43,624 nt of DNA. It comes from Fibrobacter sp. Lineage in GTDB: Bacteria; Fibrobacterota; Chitinivibrionia; Chitinivibrionales; Chitinispirillaceae. This document shows, in pieces, positions 33,711-42,214 of the stretch (position 1 is the first letter of the stretch; the number at the start of each line of letters is the position of its first letter). A program made the position numbers and the translations under genes. The notes beneath the pieces are model-generated. The model worked only from the letters and a program-made list of their open reading frames with translations. It was not told the DNA's origin and searched no databases. Location: the NCBI GenBank assembly GCA_012523595.1, contig JAAYIG010000139.1, positions 1 through 43,624 of the forward strand, read 5' to 3'.

Positions 33711-36680
33711 TCACCTCAGGTTCATGAATTTACTGGTCACAAGCACCTTGCTGCCGCTCATCAACTGAGCAACGTATGTGCCCCCGCTTTTGGCTGACCA
33801 GAAAACCTTTCCACCGGCGATGTCCTTAAACTCAGCAACCACCTCTCCTTTGACATTGAATATCCGCAGAGAGACATTCCCGGCAGCCTCCAGAGGACCT
33901 CTTATAATGAAACTGCTGCCTAAACGGCTCATCGAGAAACTCCTGTGGCAGGGAAGATTGAGCACACCGATAGAGGCATTCCGAATTTTTACACTGTAGC
34001 TTTCAGCAGTTCCGGTTTGAATACTCACCCTCGATACTTCTCCTGCAGAAGCATTGAATGAATTCTGCACCTGACCATCTGCAATTACATTGTAAGCAGC
34101 CGGGGAGAGCCCCTTTATCCCGATGTTTGTCTTATGGACGGTTCTTTTGAGGTTTCTGAGTGTCAACTCGATGTAATCGCTGTTTTCCCCGATAACAGCC
34201 TTTGTGTACTGATCCTGATCCAGCTCAACAGAGAGCTTTTTTGAAACCATATTGAGACGCTTGCAGATTCCATCTTTCGGCGTGATAACAAGGTTCGATC
34301 CGCTTCTCTCAATGTCACATCCGTACCCGTAAAGTCCGAATACCGGATCGTCAACTATATCGGCGCTCAGAATTCTTATCGCTCCCCAGAACCCCAACTG
34401 CGCTTCTCCATCCAGGTTCCGCCATCCGTTCTGCAGTTTCCCGCCGTCTTTCATCTGTACCGTGCCTATGTAGTTTGGACCCAGTGCAGCCTGATAGGTC
34501 CATGCTGCAGCACCCAGATTATCCGGATCGGAATTGATCTGACCGGAGTTTATATGTGCGAGGTTTGCAATTTTTGCGGCATAAGCAAGACGGGCGTCGA
34601 GTTCCGGGGTGCTTGAGTGGTTCAACATCCAGTCATTCATTGCATATCCTGCCAGCGCCACAGTGTACTGAAACTGCCACCATGCTTCACCGCAGATAGT
34701 GATCGGAACAGCATAATAGTACCACAAAGGAGAATTTCCCCTGCAGGCCCTGGTTTTTGCGTTTATCTGCCCCATCATATTCGTGTTGTCGTTCATCCTG
34801 GCAAGCGTATAGATAGCTTCTTCACCGGTATTATCGTAGCTGTATTCCGAACCGAACGGATAAGGGTTACTGCGAAAATTATTGTATTTGGTCCTCATGA
34901 TTTCAATTACCCGGTTAGCCTGAGTGGTAAGCCCCTCAGCCTGCAGAGCAGCAATGATCTCAGGGGTAGTCTGCTCCCCCATGACTCCTGTGTCCCAGTT
35001 ATAGGCAACCCCCTGACCATACTGGGCATTAAGGATATTGTAACACCTGAGAAGATAGGTCTGCGGAGGATGTATTGTCTGGACAATATCTGAATGCAGC
35101 TTTGCAATCTGATACATCGCAAAATAGGTGTTATAAATATGGGGATAAGCATAGCCGCGATAGGTTGGAGTGGTATTTGGTTCAGGCATGAGGAAATCAT
35201 AGATGAGGTAAGAGTTATGAGTGTTACGCATCAGCCTGTTCCATATAGCTGTTTCAAGATACTGATCAACAGCATTGATTTCCGATATTACGGGATTGTA
35301 AACATTTTTCCAGGCAAGAAACAGCCCCTTTACATATCCCCAGTCATCACCCCAACCCCAGTAGCCGTTAAACACATTCCTCTTCTGCTTCTTCTCCATC
35401 AACCAGTCATCAAAGACTTTGTCCTGAAGCATCCCGGGGGAATTCCACTGCTGTTTCTCGACCAGAAACGTTGAGTGTCTCTGGATTGCCGCCCCCGGAG
35501 GCTCGATAACATTGAACTGGAGAGTGGTTTTCTCATTCTCACCATAGTTCACTACGATATCATTCGGCCCCAGACGGGAAAATTTCAATTGATAGATGTG
35601 ATAGTCGCCGGATTTTGCTTCACCAGGTGAAACAGTGGTCTCACCGGGAAACTCTGCTGTAACGGAGTTGATCGTTTTAGTTGTCCTCAATGCTGCTTTA
35701 ACTGTCATATCTGTAGACACAATCATACCCGGAACCACGGTAACATCCACCAGTCCCTCTTTGTAAATCGTTTCCCTCATAGCCTGCTCGTTCTCGACTG
35801 CGAAAAACTTGAAGGCGTAAGTCTTTGACAAACCCGGAGAGAGAGTCAAAGAGGTATTTGGCAGATATCCCCTTCCCAGAGATTTGATCCTGTCGGAATG
35901 GATATAGTAAACATGCAGGCCTTTGGGATACTTATAGCGGTCTCTCCAGTTGGAACGGCCGGCTGTATCGATTGCCCAGGCACTTCCCGGGTGATGAGTT
36001 CCCTCCCAGACATCCCTGTATTCAAATCCAGCTCCGGTACTGGCATCAGGAATCATCAGAAGAAATTTGCCCCTGCCGCTTGGTCTTGTTATCCGCATAT
36101 AAGAGCTGTTCTGAGCCACATGCGAATGAGCCAGTGTCCGTGTCTCATATATCACATCATTACTCTGCAGCCATTTCTCATTGAATGGCAGCGGCAGGCC
36201 GATATCTGCAAAGACAATATCCTGGTTGCCTGTGTTTTTCAACGTTATCTCCCAGAGAACATAGTCTTCCACCAGCGAATATCTTTCTGTCAGTTCGAAA
36301 TTTCTTATCCCGTCACTGTTTGCAGAATTGTTGTATGTGACAGTTATCTGGTTTCCATTCTGGCTCTTGCGCCTCACGTCGGCAGATCTGTTTGTAGATG
36401 CCTCGATCCAGTTGCCCGAACCCACTCTGTAGGAAAATAGAAGCTCACCGACCCACTGGTGATCAGAGGTGTTCTGATCAGGGCTGTTTGTGGCATTCAT
36501 GACATAGTTGGTTGGATACATGTCACCTGTAATCTGAAACGAGGAGATCTCCCCATGGCTTCCGATGTTAATTGAGAAGTGACTGTTTGAGATAGTCTGG
36601 GCGCCGGAACTGAAAAAGAGTGTCTGAACAATCACCATCAAAGCAGAGAATCCACCGGGAAAAAAGCGTGCTTTATTCAT
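33711..36680 (-). CDS. Large secreted DUF5695-like protein, probable glycosidase, with T9SS-like tail
   Basis: The 989-residue product has a signal peptide (about 1-27, ending SSGA), an N-terminal beta-sandwich (GEISSFQITGD...NYVMNATNSPDQ), a long helical toroid-like middle (about 440-800), a beta-rich end and a T9SS type A-like tail in the last about 77 residues (NVSLRIFNVKGEVVAEFKDI...LVTSKFMNLR). The overall pattern resembles DUF5695 proteins of Bacteroidota and Paenibacillus; a super-sandwich plus (alpha/alpha)6 barrel would fit an uncharacterised glycosidase. Acidic candidates such as WGWGDDWGY and NTGEEAIY are conserved-looking but unproven. I chose the ATG at 36680 because AAAGGA lies 7 nt upstream; the frame extends to 36761. 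Confidence 0.72.
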   Translation of the reverse strand: MNKARFFPGGFSALMVIVQTLFFSSGAQTISNSHFSINIGSHGEISSFQITGDMYPTNYVMNATNSPDQNTSDHQWVGELLFSYRVGSGNWIEASTNRSADVRRKSQNGNQITVTYNNSANSDGIRNFELTERYSLVEDYVLWEITLKNTGNQDIVFADIGLPLPFNEKWLQSNDVIYETRTLAHSHVAQNSSYMRITRPSGRGKFLLMIPDASTGAGFEYRDVWEGTHHPGSAWAIDTAGRSNWRDRYKYPKGLHVYYIHSDRIKSLGRGYLPNTSLTLSPGLSKTYAFKFFAVENEQAMRETIYKEGLVDVTVVPGMIVSTDMTVKAALRTTKTINSVTAEFPGETTVSPGEAKSGDYHIYQLKFSRLGPNDIVVNYGENEKTTLQFNVIEPPGAAIQRHSTFLVEKQQWNSPGMLQDKVFDDWLMEKKQKRNVFNGYWGWGDDWGYVKGLFLAWKNVYNPVISEINAVDQYLETAIWNRLMRNTHNSYLIYDFLMPEPNTTPTYRGYAYPHIYNTYFAMYQIAKLHSDIVQTIHPPQTYLLRCYNILNAQYGQGVAYNWDTGVMGEQTTPEIIAALQAEGLTTQANRVIEIMRTKYNNFRSNPYPFGSEYSYDNTGEEAIYTLARMNDNTNMMGQINAKTRACRGNSPLWYYYAVPITICGEAWWQFQYTVALAGYAMNDWMLNHSSTPELDARLAYAAKIANLAHINSGQINSDPDNLGAAAWTYQAALGPNYIGTVQMKDGGKLQNGWRNLDGEAQLGFWGAIRILSADIVDDPVFGLYGYGCDIERSGSNLVITPKDGICKRLNMVSKKLSVELDQDQYTKAVIGENSDYIELTLRNLKRTVHKTNIGIKGLSPAAYNVIADGQVQNSFNASAGEVSRVSIQTGTAESYSVKIRNASIGVLNLPCHRSFSMSRLGSSFIIRGPLEAAGNVSLRIFNVKGEVVAEFKDIAGGKVFWSAKSGGTYVAQLMSGSKVLVTSKFMNLR

Positions 36681-36814
36681 TATATATCCTTTTTGCTGAC
36701 ACAACATGATCTCACTTGACACGTCAGTAATCAATATAAGAATAAACCCGTTTTTATTCATCAGGAATAAGTTTTGAGAAGATAATTCTGTTGAGGATTA
36801 ACTCAACACATCCT

Positions 36815-37111
36815 CAGTCGGTATCGGCATCGGTATCGAATGATTTTCATACGAAGGCAATTACTGCATTGACAATTAATAAGCGGGAAGTCTCCCCCTG
36901 CCTTCAGCCCGCAGAAGACTGCGGTCTTCCGTCACCCCCTCTATGTTGACATAGTGCTGTGCCCTGCGGGAAAATGTTACAAGTCGGGTAAGTAAAGCTG
37001 GCTTCTTAATCTTTACTGGTGGAAGAAGAAACGATAATTGTATACCGGATTTCCAGGGTAGACCTAACGCCCCCTCATATGTCGTGTTGTCGTGCTGTCG
37101 TATTGTCGTTT
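36815..37111 (-). repeat. Composite dispersed repeat, copy 4, with 177-bp middle
   Basis: Reverse copy: box complement CAGTCGGTATCGGCATCGG...CGAATG, then the 177-bp middle (36883-37059), then a TGTCGTGTTGTCGTGCTGTC array to 37111. The middle is about 80 percent identical by eye to the reverse complement of 38956-39133 and contains GAAGAC-TGCG-GTCTTC and CTATG-TTGA-CATAG hairpins. Confidence 0.78.
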
Positions 37112-37155
37112 CTGAATAAGGTAATAAGGTTATGGTCATTATTTTTTCTACTTGC

Positions 37156-37213
37156 TACTAAGGTTTTAAAGACAGATACTAAGGTTTTTAAGAGACAGAT
37201 ACAGAACTAAGGA
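37156..37213 (+). repeat. Short tandem repeat, two units of about 22 bp
   Basis: Two imperfect units of TACTAAGGTTTTAAAGACAGA lie head to tail, and a third partial unit (ACAGAACTAAGG) follows. No gene overlaps them. Confidence 0.6.
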
Positions 37214-37225
37214 TTAGACACATAT

Positions 37226-37312
37226 CTCGTATTGTCATAACACTCGTTTTTCGTTTTGTCGTACCCCTGCATTGTCGTACTGTCGTACACTCTTACACTC
37301 GTACCCTCATAC
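37226..37312 (-). repeat. Degenerate TGTCGTAC array
   Basis: This stretch is made almost wholly of degenerate 8-10-nt units (TCGTATTGTC, GTCGTACTGTCGTACACTC, ACTCGTACCCTC). It matches the arrays at 12284-12338, 25150-25192, 29806-29882 and 37080-37111. It ends 10 bp from the stop of the propeller gene. Confidence 0.65.
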
Positions 37313-37322
37313 AAGCCAGCAG

Positions 37323-38753
37323 TTATTTCACTGAGGTAATTGTCATAAAATCTCTTCCGCCGTTTGCAGACGCAATTTTACAAATAAAACTGCCTTCAGC
37401 TTTAAACGGCAAGCTGATCATTGCTTTTTGCGAGCTCAATTGCAGGTCTTTTGAAAAGAGCTGACGTCCGTTCAGAGAGAACAAAGTGACTTTGTAGTCC
37501 CCTGCGGCAAATCCTGAGAGCAGAAGATTTTTACCGGTAAGCATTACACTTCTTTTGGCATTCGTAAATTTCCCTGGCTGAACTGCTCTGACAGGCGGGT
37601 CAAGAAAAAATTTGGCTATTTTAGGAGAACGCTTTGAACCCACTTTATTGAAACTGCCAGCTATGTAAAGTGAATGTGACAGGCTGTCATAAGCCATATC
37701 CGAAACCGTACCATTCGGACCATTTGTGATCATAAAATTTGTGAAGTCAGGAAGACCACTGCCATGATACATCATTTTGGATGATTTTGCAGGTTTGCTG
37801 GATGTGTTCAGAGATCCATAGAGAAAAACCCCGTCATTACCGTAAGGCTCAAGTGCAATTACGGCCGAAGCCGGACCAAGGAATGTACCTCCTGATGACC
37901 CGGCGAGACCATAATTGGTCCACCCGTCGAAACCACTGAAATTCCCCCGATCCACATCTTCTCCCGATTTGCGCTCAGGGCGATATCGTATACAGTTGCA
38001 ACTACAATTTCCAGAGTATTAGGATCTCTGCGGGAACAGCCCTGACCTGCATAGTAATGGAAATATCCATCGTACCAGGACCCCATAGACTCCAATACAT
38101 GATTATTCCCGTAATAGATCGTAAAATTCCCTCCCACTTCCAAAGATGTTCTGGTAAATGCGATAGCGTTCACCTCCCCATCTACCCCGTCAGTCGAGTC
38201 ATTGGCAAAATAGGTGCTTTTTATCTTGTTCCATCTGTTTCCATCCCAGTAACCAATACTGCGTACACTGTCATCACCCAGTTTTTTAAAGTAACCCCCT
38301 GCATAAACATTGCCGACAGAATCGACTGCAAGTACTCTTACAGAGTTATAGCTGCAGCCTCTTTTACCGCCAAATGCGCTCCAGGTTTCTCCATCATATT
38401 TTGCAAAGTGCGCAAAAGAACCGGTATCGTCCAGGTATAAATTCCCTGCGGCATAAATGTTTCCGGCAGTATCAAAAGTAAATGTACTTACAGTTCCCCT
38501 GATTGTCCCTACCGGTTCCCAGTCATCTTCGATTTTCCGGACAAGCCCTTCGACAGTGTCCCCGGAAAGTGTAACAAATACTCCGGACGCATGCAGGACC
38601 CCATTCTTATCACAGATTATTTTGTCCACAGAAAGACAGGAAGCATTCTCATTGACAGGAATCCAGTTTTCCTCATTGTACGCTGACACGCTCATAAAGA
38701 TGGCTGTTGAAAAAGCAGCAGACAGGATAAGCGCATTGAATTAATCTTATTCA
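37323..38753 (-). pseudogene. Secreted beta-propeller-like protein with T9SS-like tail, frameshifted
   Basis: Three frames must be joined. The signal peptide starts MNKIN at 38753 but its core (NALILSAAFSTAIFMSVSA) is in another frame, so one shift lies near 38735-38750. The main frame (start of open part 38695) has propeller-like repeats of the form FDTAGNIYAAGNLY and VDSVGNVYAGGYFKKLG. At a G5 run (minus strand; 37944-37948) one base is missing: WIGG should continue as NFSGFDGWTNYGLAG, which is in the next frame and runs to 37323. The last about 80 residues (YKVTLFSLNGRQLFSKDLQL...DFMTITSVK) are a T9SS-like tail. No catalytic motif is recognised. Confidence 0.72.
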
Positions 38754-38900
38754 TACCGGCGACCCTCGTTTTTTGTAAAAATTTATATGGATGAAAGGCT
38801 CTAAAATCGTCAGTGTATATTATACATTTAAGATTCGTTGATTACAATATATGTCAACGGTTCTGCCGTTTTTAGTTATGTCCGGTTAACTTATCTAATC

Positions 38901-39220
38901 TGTACAGACATATTACAACAGAACAGGGTACAACAATAAGAGGGTGCATAAATCCACCCTGGAAATCCGGTATACAATATTCGTTTCTTCTTCCACCAGT
39001 AAAGATTGAGGAGCCAGATTAACTTACTAGACTTGTAACATTTTCCCGATGGGCATTACACTATGTCGACACAGAGGGGGTGACGGAAGACCGGAGTCTT
39101 CGACGGGCTGGAGGCAGGGGGAGACCTCCCACTTATATTAGTTCTTCAATGAACAAACTTTTCTGGATTACTCTCCAGGAGGAGTAATTCGGATGAGAAG
39201 CATTCGATTGATACCGATTA
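38901..39220 (+). repeat. Composite dispersed repeat, copy 5, with 178-bp middle
   Basis: A decayed array (TACAACAATAAGAGGGTGCA region, 38901-38950) is followed by the 178-bp middle (38956-39133), the CTGGATTACTCTCCAG hairpin, and the box with CATTCGATTGATACCGATTA. Copies 4 and 5 face each other across the propeller gene. A 65-codon frame at 39193-39390 begins inside the box and is probably not a gene. Confidence 0.75.
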
Positions 39221-39404
39221 CCGTCACACCGTTCCGGTTTCTGGAACACTTTATAAAAACTCAACTCCATAATTCTGTATTCCACAATAGTGACTCCTTA
39301 TATTATGGTAGGGGGATCATCTTTCATGCACTAAAAGAGATCATCGTACAAGCCCATGAAATTAACAGTCTCATCTTAAAACACAGTTAAGAAGGGTGGA
39401 ATCT

Positions 39405-40835
39405 ATGTATCAACCCGTCGTACTCAGTCTCTTTTTATTCATCTCATCAGCCTATGCCGTTAATCTTAGCGGTAAAGTCACAAACAAAGCCGGAAAACCC
39501 ATCGCAAATGCCACTGTAAGCCTGGTGAAAGAGGGCTCCAGTGCCAAAACAAACAGTGAGGGTCTTTTCTCTATTACCTCCGTTTCCAATCTCTCTTCCA
39601 TCACTTTAGCTCCTACAAATCAGAAGATTACCCTGGAAAACGGTGTTTTAAAGTTCAACCTTCCTGATGCCGTGCCGGTGAAGGTCGAATTGTTTGATAT
39701 CAAGGGGAAATTGCTTGGAAAAGAAGCGTTATCTGATGTATCGAGCGGATTCTATTCCTTTAACATCGGCAATAAATTCCGTTCAAAACTCCTTATCATC
39801 AGGGCTACTCTCGGTAATGAACAATTCCTGTTTCGCTATGCTCCATTAAGCGACAACCACCCGTTTATTCAATCCAGATCAACATCCTTAGCCGGAAATT
39901 CAGGACTGGCAAAGATGGCCGCGATCGATGATACCATTAGAGTCACTGCAGAAAATTATAAAACCAAATCTGTTCCGATCACCTCTTACGAACAGGATAA
40001 TATCAATATCACTCTTGATTCCGCAAATGGAAACTGTTGCACTGCCGGATGCGGTAAAAATCCCACTCTTAAAAGCGGCAGACAGACAATTCAGGTTAAT
40101 GGTCAGCAACGGGAGTTCATGATCAGAATTCCTGAAAACTACGATAACACCCGCTCCTATCCAGTGGTATTCGCGTTTCACTGGAACGGTGGAAGCATGA
40201 ACGATATTGACGGTGGGGGATCCAGTGGATACACCTGGTCCTACTACGGACTCAGGGAACAGGCTGACAAGAGTACAGATAAACAGATGATTTTTATTGC
40301 GCCTAATGGTCTCAATGCAGGATGGGCAAACAGCGGCGGTCGAGACATCGCGTTTGTAGACGAAATACTGAAACGCATCAAGGAAGACCTTTGTGTCGAC
40401 ACTACACGGATCTTTGCGTTGGGTTTCAGCTATGGCGGAGGCATGAGTTACTCTCTGGCCTGTTCACGGGCAAAAGTGTTCCGCGCTGTGGCAGTATACG
40501 CCGGTGCACAGCTCAGTGGATGTGACGGCGGAACAACTCCAATTGCTTACCTGGGAATTCATGGGATAAGTGACCCAACATGCAGCATCAGCGCCGGGCG
40601 ATCACTGCGCGACAGATTTGTCAATAATAACGGCTGCACCGCTCTGAATGCCCCTGAACCCTCTCGCGGAAGCAATACACATATTTGTACACGGTACCAG
40701 TGCAGAGATGGATATCCTGTAGAATGGTGCGCCTTTGATGGCGGTCATACTCCGGGGCATGTGGAGGGAGGCGGTGATGATGGCGCCAGAACATGGACCA
40801 AAAAGAAGGCCTGGGATTTCTTCACTCAGTTTTAA
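39405..40835 (+). CDS. Secreted CE1/PHB-depolymerase-like esterase with nested tail-like module at the N-terminus
   Basis: The 476-residue protein has a signal peptide (1-18). Residues 20-60 (NLSGKVTNKAGKPIANATVSL...EGLFSITS) start a CarboxypepD_reg-like domain. Residues about 62-148 carry a tail-like module (VPVKVELFDIKGKLLGKEALSD), and residues 175-206 (DTIRVTAENYKTKSVPITSY...NITLD) finish the first domain. The alpha/beta hydrolase has oxyanion loop HWNGGSM, nucleophile S342 (GFSYG), and likely D390 and H448 (FDGGHTPGH). Feruloyl or acetyl xylan esterase is the likely activity. There is no C-terminal tail. Start: ATG at 39405 with AAGGGTGG upstream, rather than the GTG at 39396. Confidence 0.88.
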   Translation: MYQPVVLSLFLFISSAYAVNLSGKVTNKAGKPIANATVSLVKEGSSAKTNSEGLFSITSVSNLSSITLAPTNQKITLENGVLKFNLPDAVPVKVELFDIKGKLLGKEALSDVSSGFYSFNIGNKFRSKLLIIRATLGNEQFLFRYAPLSDNHPFIQSRSTSLAGNSGLAKMAAIDDTIRVTAENYKTKSVPITSYEQDNINITLDSANGNCCTAGCGKNPTLKSGRQTIQVNGQQREFMIRIPENYDNTRSYPVVFAFHWNGGSMNDIDGGGSSGYTWSYYGLREQADKSTDKQMIFIAPNGLNAGWANSGGRDIAFVDEILKRIKEDLCVDTTRIFALGFSYGGGMSYSLACSRAKVFRAVAVYAGAQLSGCDGGTTPIAYLGIHGISDPTCSISAGRSLRDRFVNNNGCTALNAPEPSRGSNTHICTRYQCRDGYPVEWCAFDGGHTPGHVEGGGDDGARTWTKKKAWDFFTQF

Positions 40836-41091
40836 TTAGTATCTGCTCCCTTCTCTGAACAACGGCTCTGAAGATGGCTCTGCAAAGGGCTGCTCCTTCA
40901 GTGCCGGTTCTTTTTGTATCAACAATAGTCAATCAGTTCAGCGAGTGATTATAGACACACTCGGAGAGAAAGAATAGTGGGGCACAGACAAGGATCGTTG
41001 TTTGCACGTAATGGCAGATCAATTAAAACTGCAGTGTCCGGTGAAAACCGTATACACCAGTTAAGCTTTATTTCGTAGTGAGAATAACCTT

Positions 41092-41733
41092 TTATTTTTG
41101 ACTGAATGAGATTAGCAGTTTGACTCCGAGAGCGGTAACGCATCCGCCCGCAAGACGGTCAATCCATTTCCTGGAACGCAAATAGGTCCCTCGGGCCTTT
41201 TGTGATGATAGACTCACTGCTACTATCGAGTACCATCCTGTCTCGATGGCAAAAATTACAGCCACCAGGATAATAGCAAGTGTCAAAGAATAAATCCCTG
41301 GAAGAAGTGCGGTAAAAACACTTGCGTAAACTACCGCGGCTTTTGGATTACTCAATTGTGTCCCGAGACCCAGTAAAAATGCATTTTTGCTGTTTTCTTT
41401 ATCGGAAGTGACAGTTGAATCGAATGGCTTTGATGAATTTCTCCAGATCCTGAGCCCCAGAATCGCAAGATAGAGCCCTCCTGCAATTTTAAACGCCATA
41501 TAGACCTGTGGAACGGCAGTAAAGATACTGTTGAGTCCAACCAGAGCTGCTGTGGCATACGTTGCTCCGCCAACGCCCATACCCAGTGCAGCCGCCAGAC
41601 CGGCAGAACGTGAAAAGGAAACTGAAGTGCGTGCAACCAGTATGAAACTGGGTCCGGGACTGACCGCCCCTGCCGCAATTGCCCCTGCAATTGCACAAAT
41701 AGAGAGTAGCTGCTGTAAAACGGTCTGTTCCAT
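41092..41733 (-). CDS. LysE/RhtB-family amino-acid exporter
   Basis: The 213-residue protein has about six transmembrane helices and the family signature near the N-terminus (AAGAVSPGPSFILVARTSVSFSRSAGLAAALGMGVGG), then LGLGTQLSNPKAAVVYASVF. Members export amino acids such as lysine, homoserine or threonine. Start taken at ATG 41733; a GTG at 41748 adds five residues. No Shine-Dalgarno is clear. It is separated from the esterase by a 256-bp gap in which I see no feature. Confidence 0.88.
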   Translation of the reverse strand: MEQTVLQQLLSICAIAGAIAAGAVSPGPSFILVARTSVSFSRSAGLAAALGMGVGGATYATAALVGLNSIFTAVPQVYMAFKIAGGLYLAILGLRIWRNSSKPFDSTVTSDKENSKNAFLLGLGTQLSNPKAAVVYASVFTALLPGIYSLTLAIILVAVIFAIETGWYSIVAVSLSSQKARGTYLRSRKWIDRLAGGCVTALGVKLLISFSQK

Positions 41734-41867
41734 TCTATATAAAACCACGATTCACGAAAAGGTAAGTCTTTAAGACCCGTTGATATAGAAATAAAATAAA
41801 TCGGCCGGATAGTGGAGATTCTTTTTGTAAACTATTTTAATTTTTTGTATCTTTTTCTATAATAATC

Positions 41868-41903
41868 AAAAATAACAAGGGACAGTACCTGAAGCAGGGC
41901 ATG
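41868..41903 (+). repeat. 36-bp direct repeat, left copy
   Basis: AAAAATAACAAGG, one variable base, ACAGTACCTGAAGCAG, one variable base, GCATG. It matches the copy at 43304-43339 in 34 of 36 positions. The pair brackets the small lipoprotein-like gene and the IS630-type transposase. Confidence 0.8.
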
Positions 41904-41959
41904 TAAGAATGATGATCATATTCACCCCTAAAGAAAAAAATCAATAGAAAAACAGCATA

Positions 41960-42214
41960 ATGTTTACGTTTTTTTTATTATTGTCACTATTATTTACATC
42001 CTGTATAGAATCAGTAAACAGCAATAACAATGATGGTGTCGATAATTCATGTAATGTATTAACTAAAAAAGTAAAAACAGTTTTAAGAACAGGATTGGAT
42101 GCCTGGGGGTTACACGGAAATCCTAAAGAACTAATTCTTTTATCATTCTTTAACGAGGACACTGTCTCATACGAGACTTCTATTACCTCGGCAATAATAT
42201 ATACCCTAATATGA
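41960..42214 (+). CDS. Small lipoprotein-like protein, possibly cut by the insertion sequence
   Basis: The 84-residue frame has a short hydrophobic leader with a lipobox-like end (MFTFFLLLSLLFTSCIES), then a polar stretch (NSNNNDGVDNS) and a mixed C-terminus. It ends immediately before the left TIR-like TATTCC of the IS630-type element, so it may be the N-terminal part of a longer interrupted lipoprotein. An overlapping minus-strand frame (41941-42222) looks less protein-like. There is no Shine-Dalgarno. Confidence 0.4.
   Translation: MFTFFLLLSLLFTSCIESVNSNNNDGVDNSCNVLTKKVKTVLRTGLDAWGLHGNPKELILLSFFNEDTVSYETSITSAIIYTLI

Noticed and set aside
39193-39390. 65-codon plus-strand gene
   Set aside because: It starts inside the repeat box of composite copy 5 and has no family resemblance or Shine-Dalgarno.
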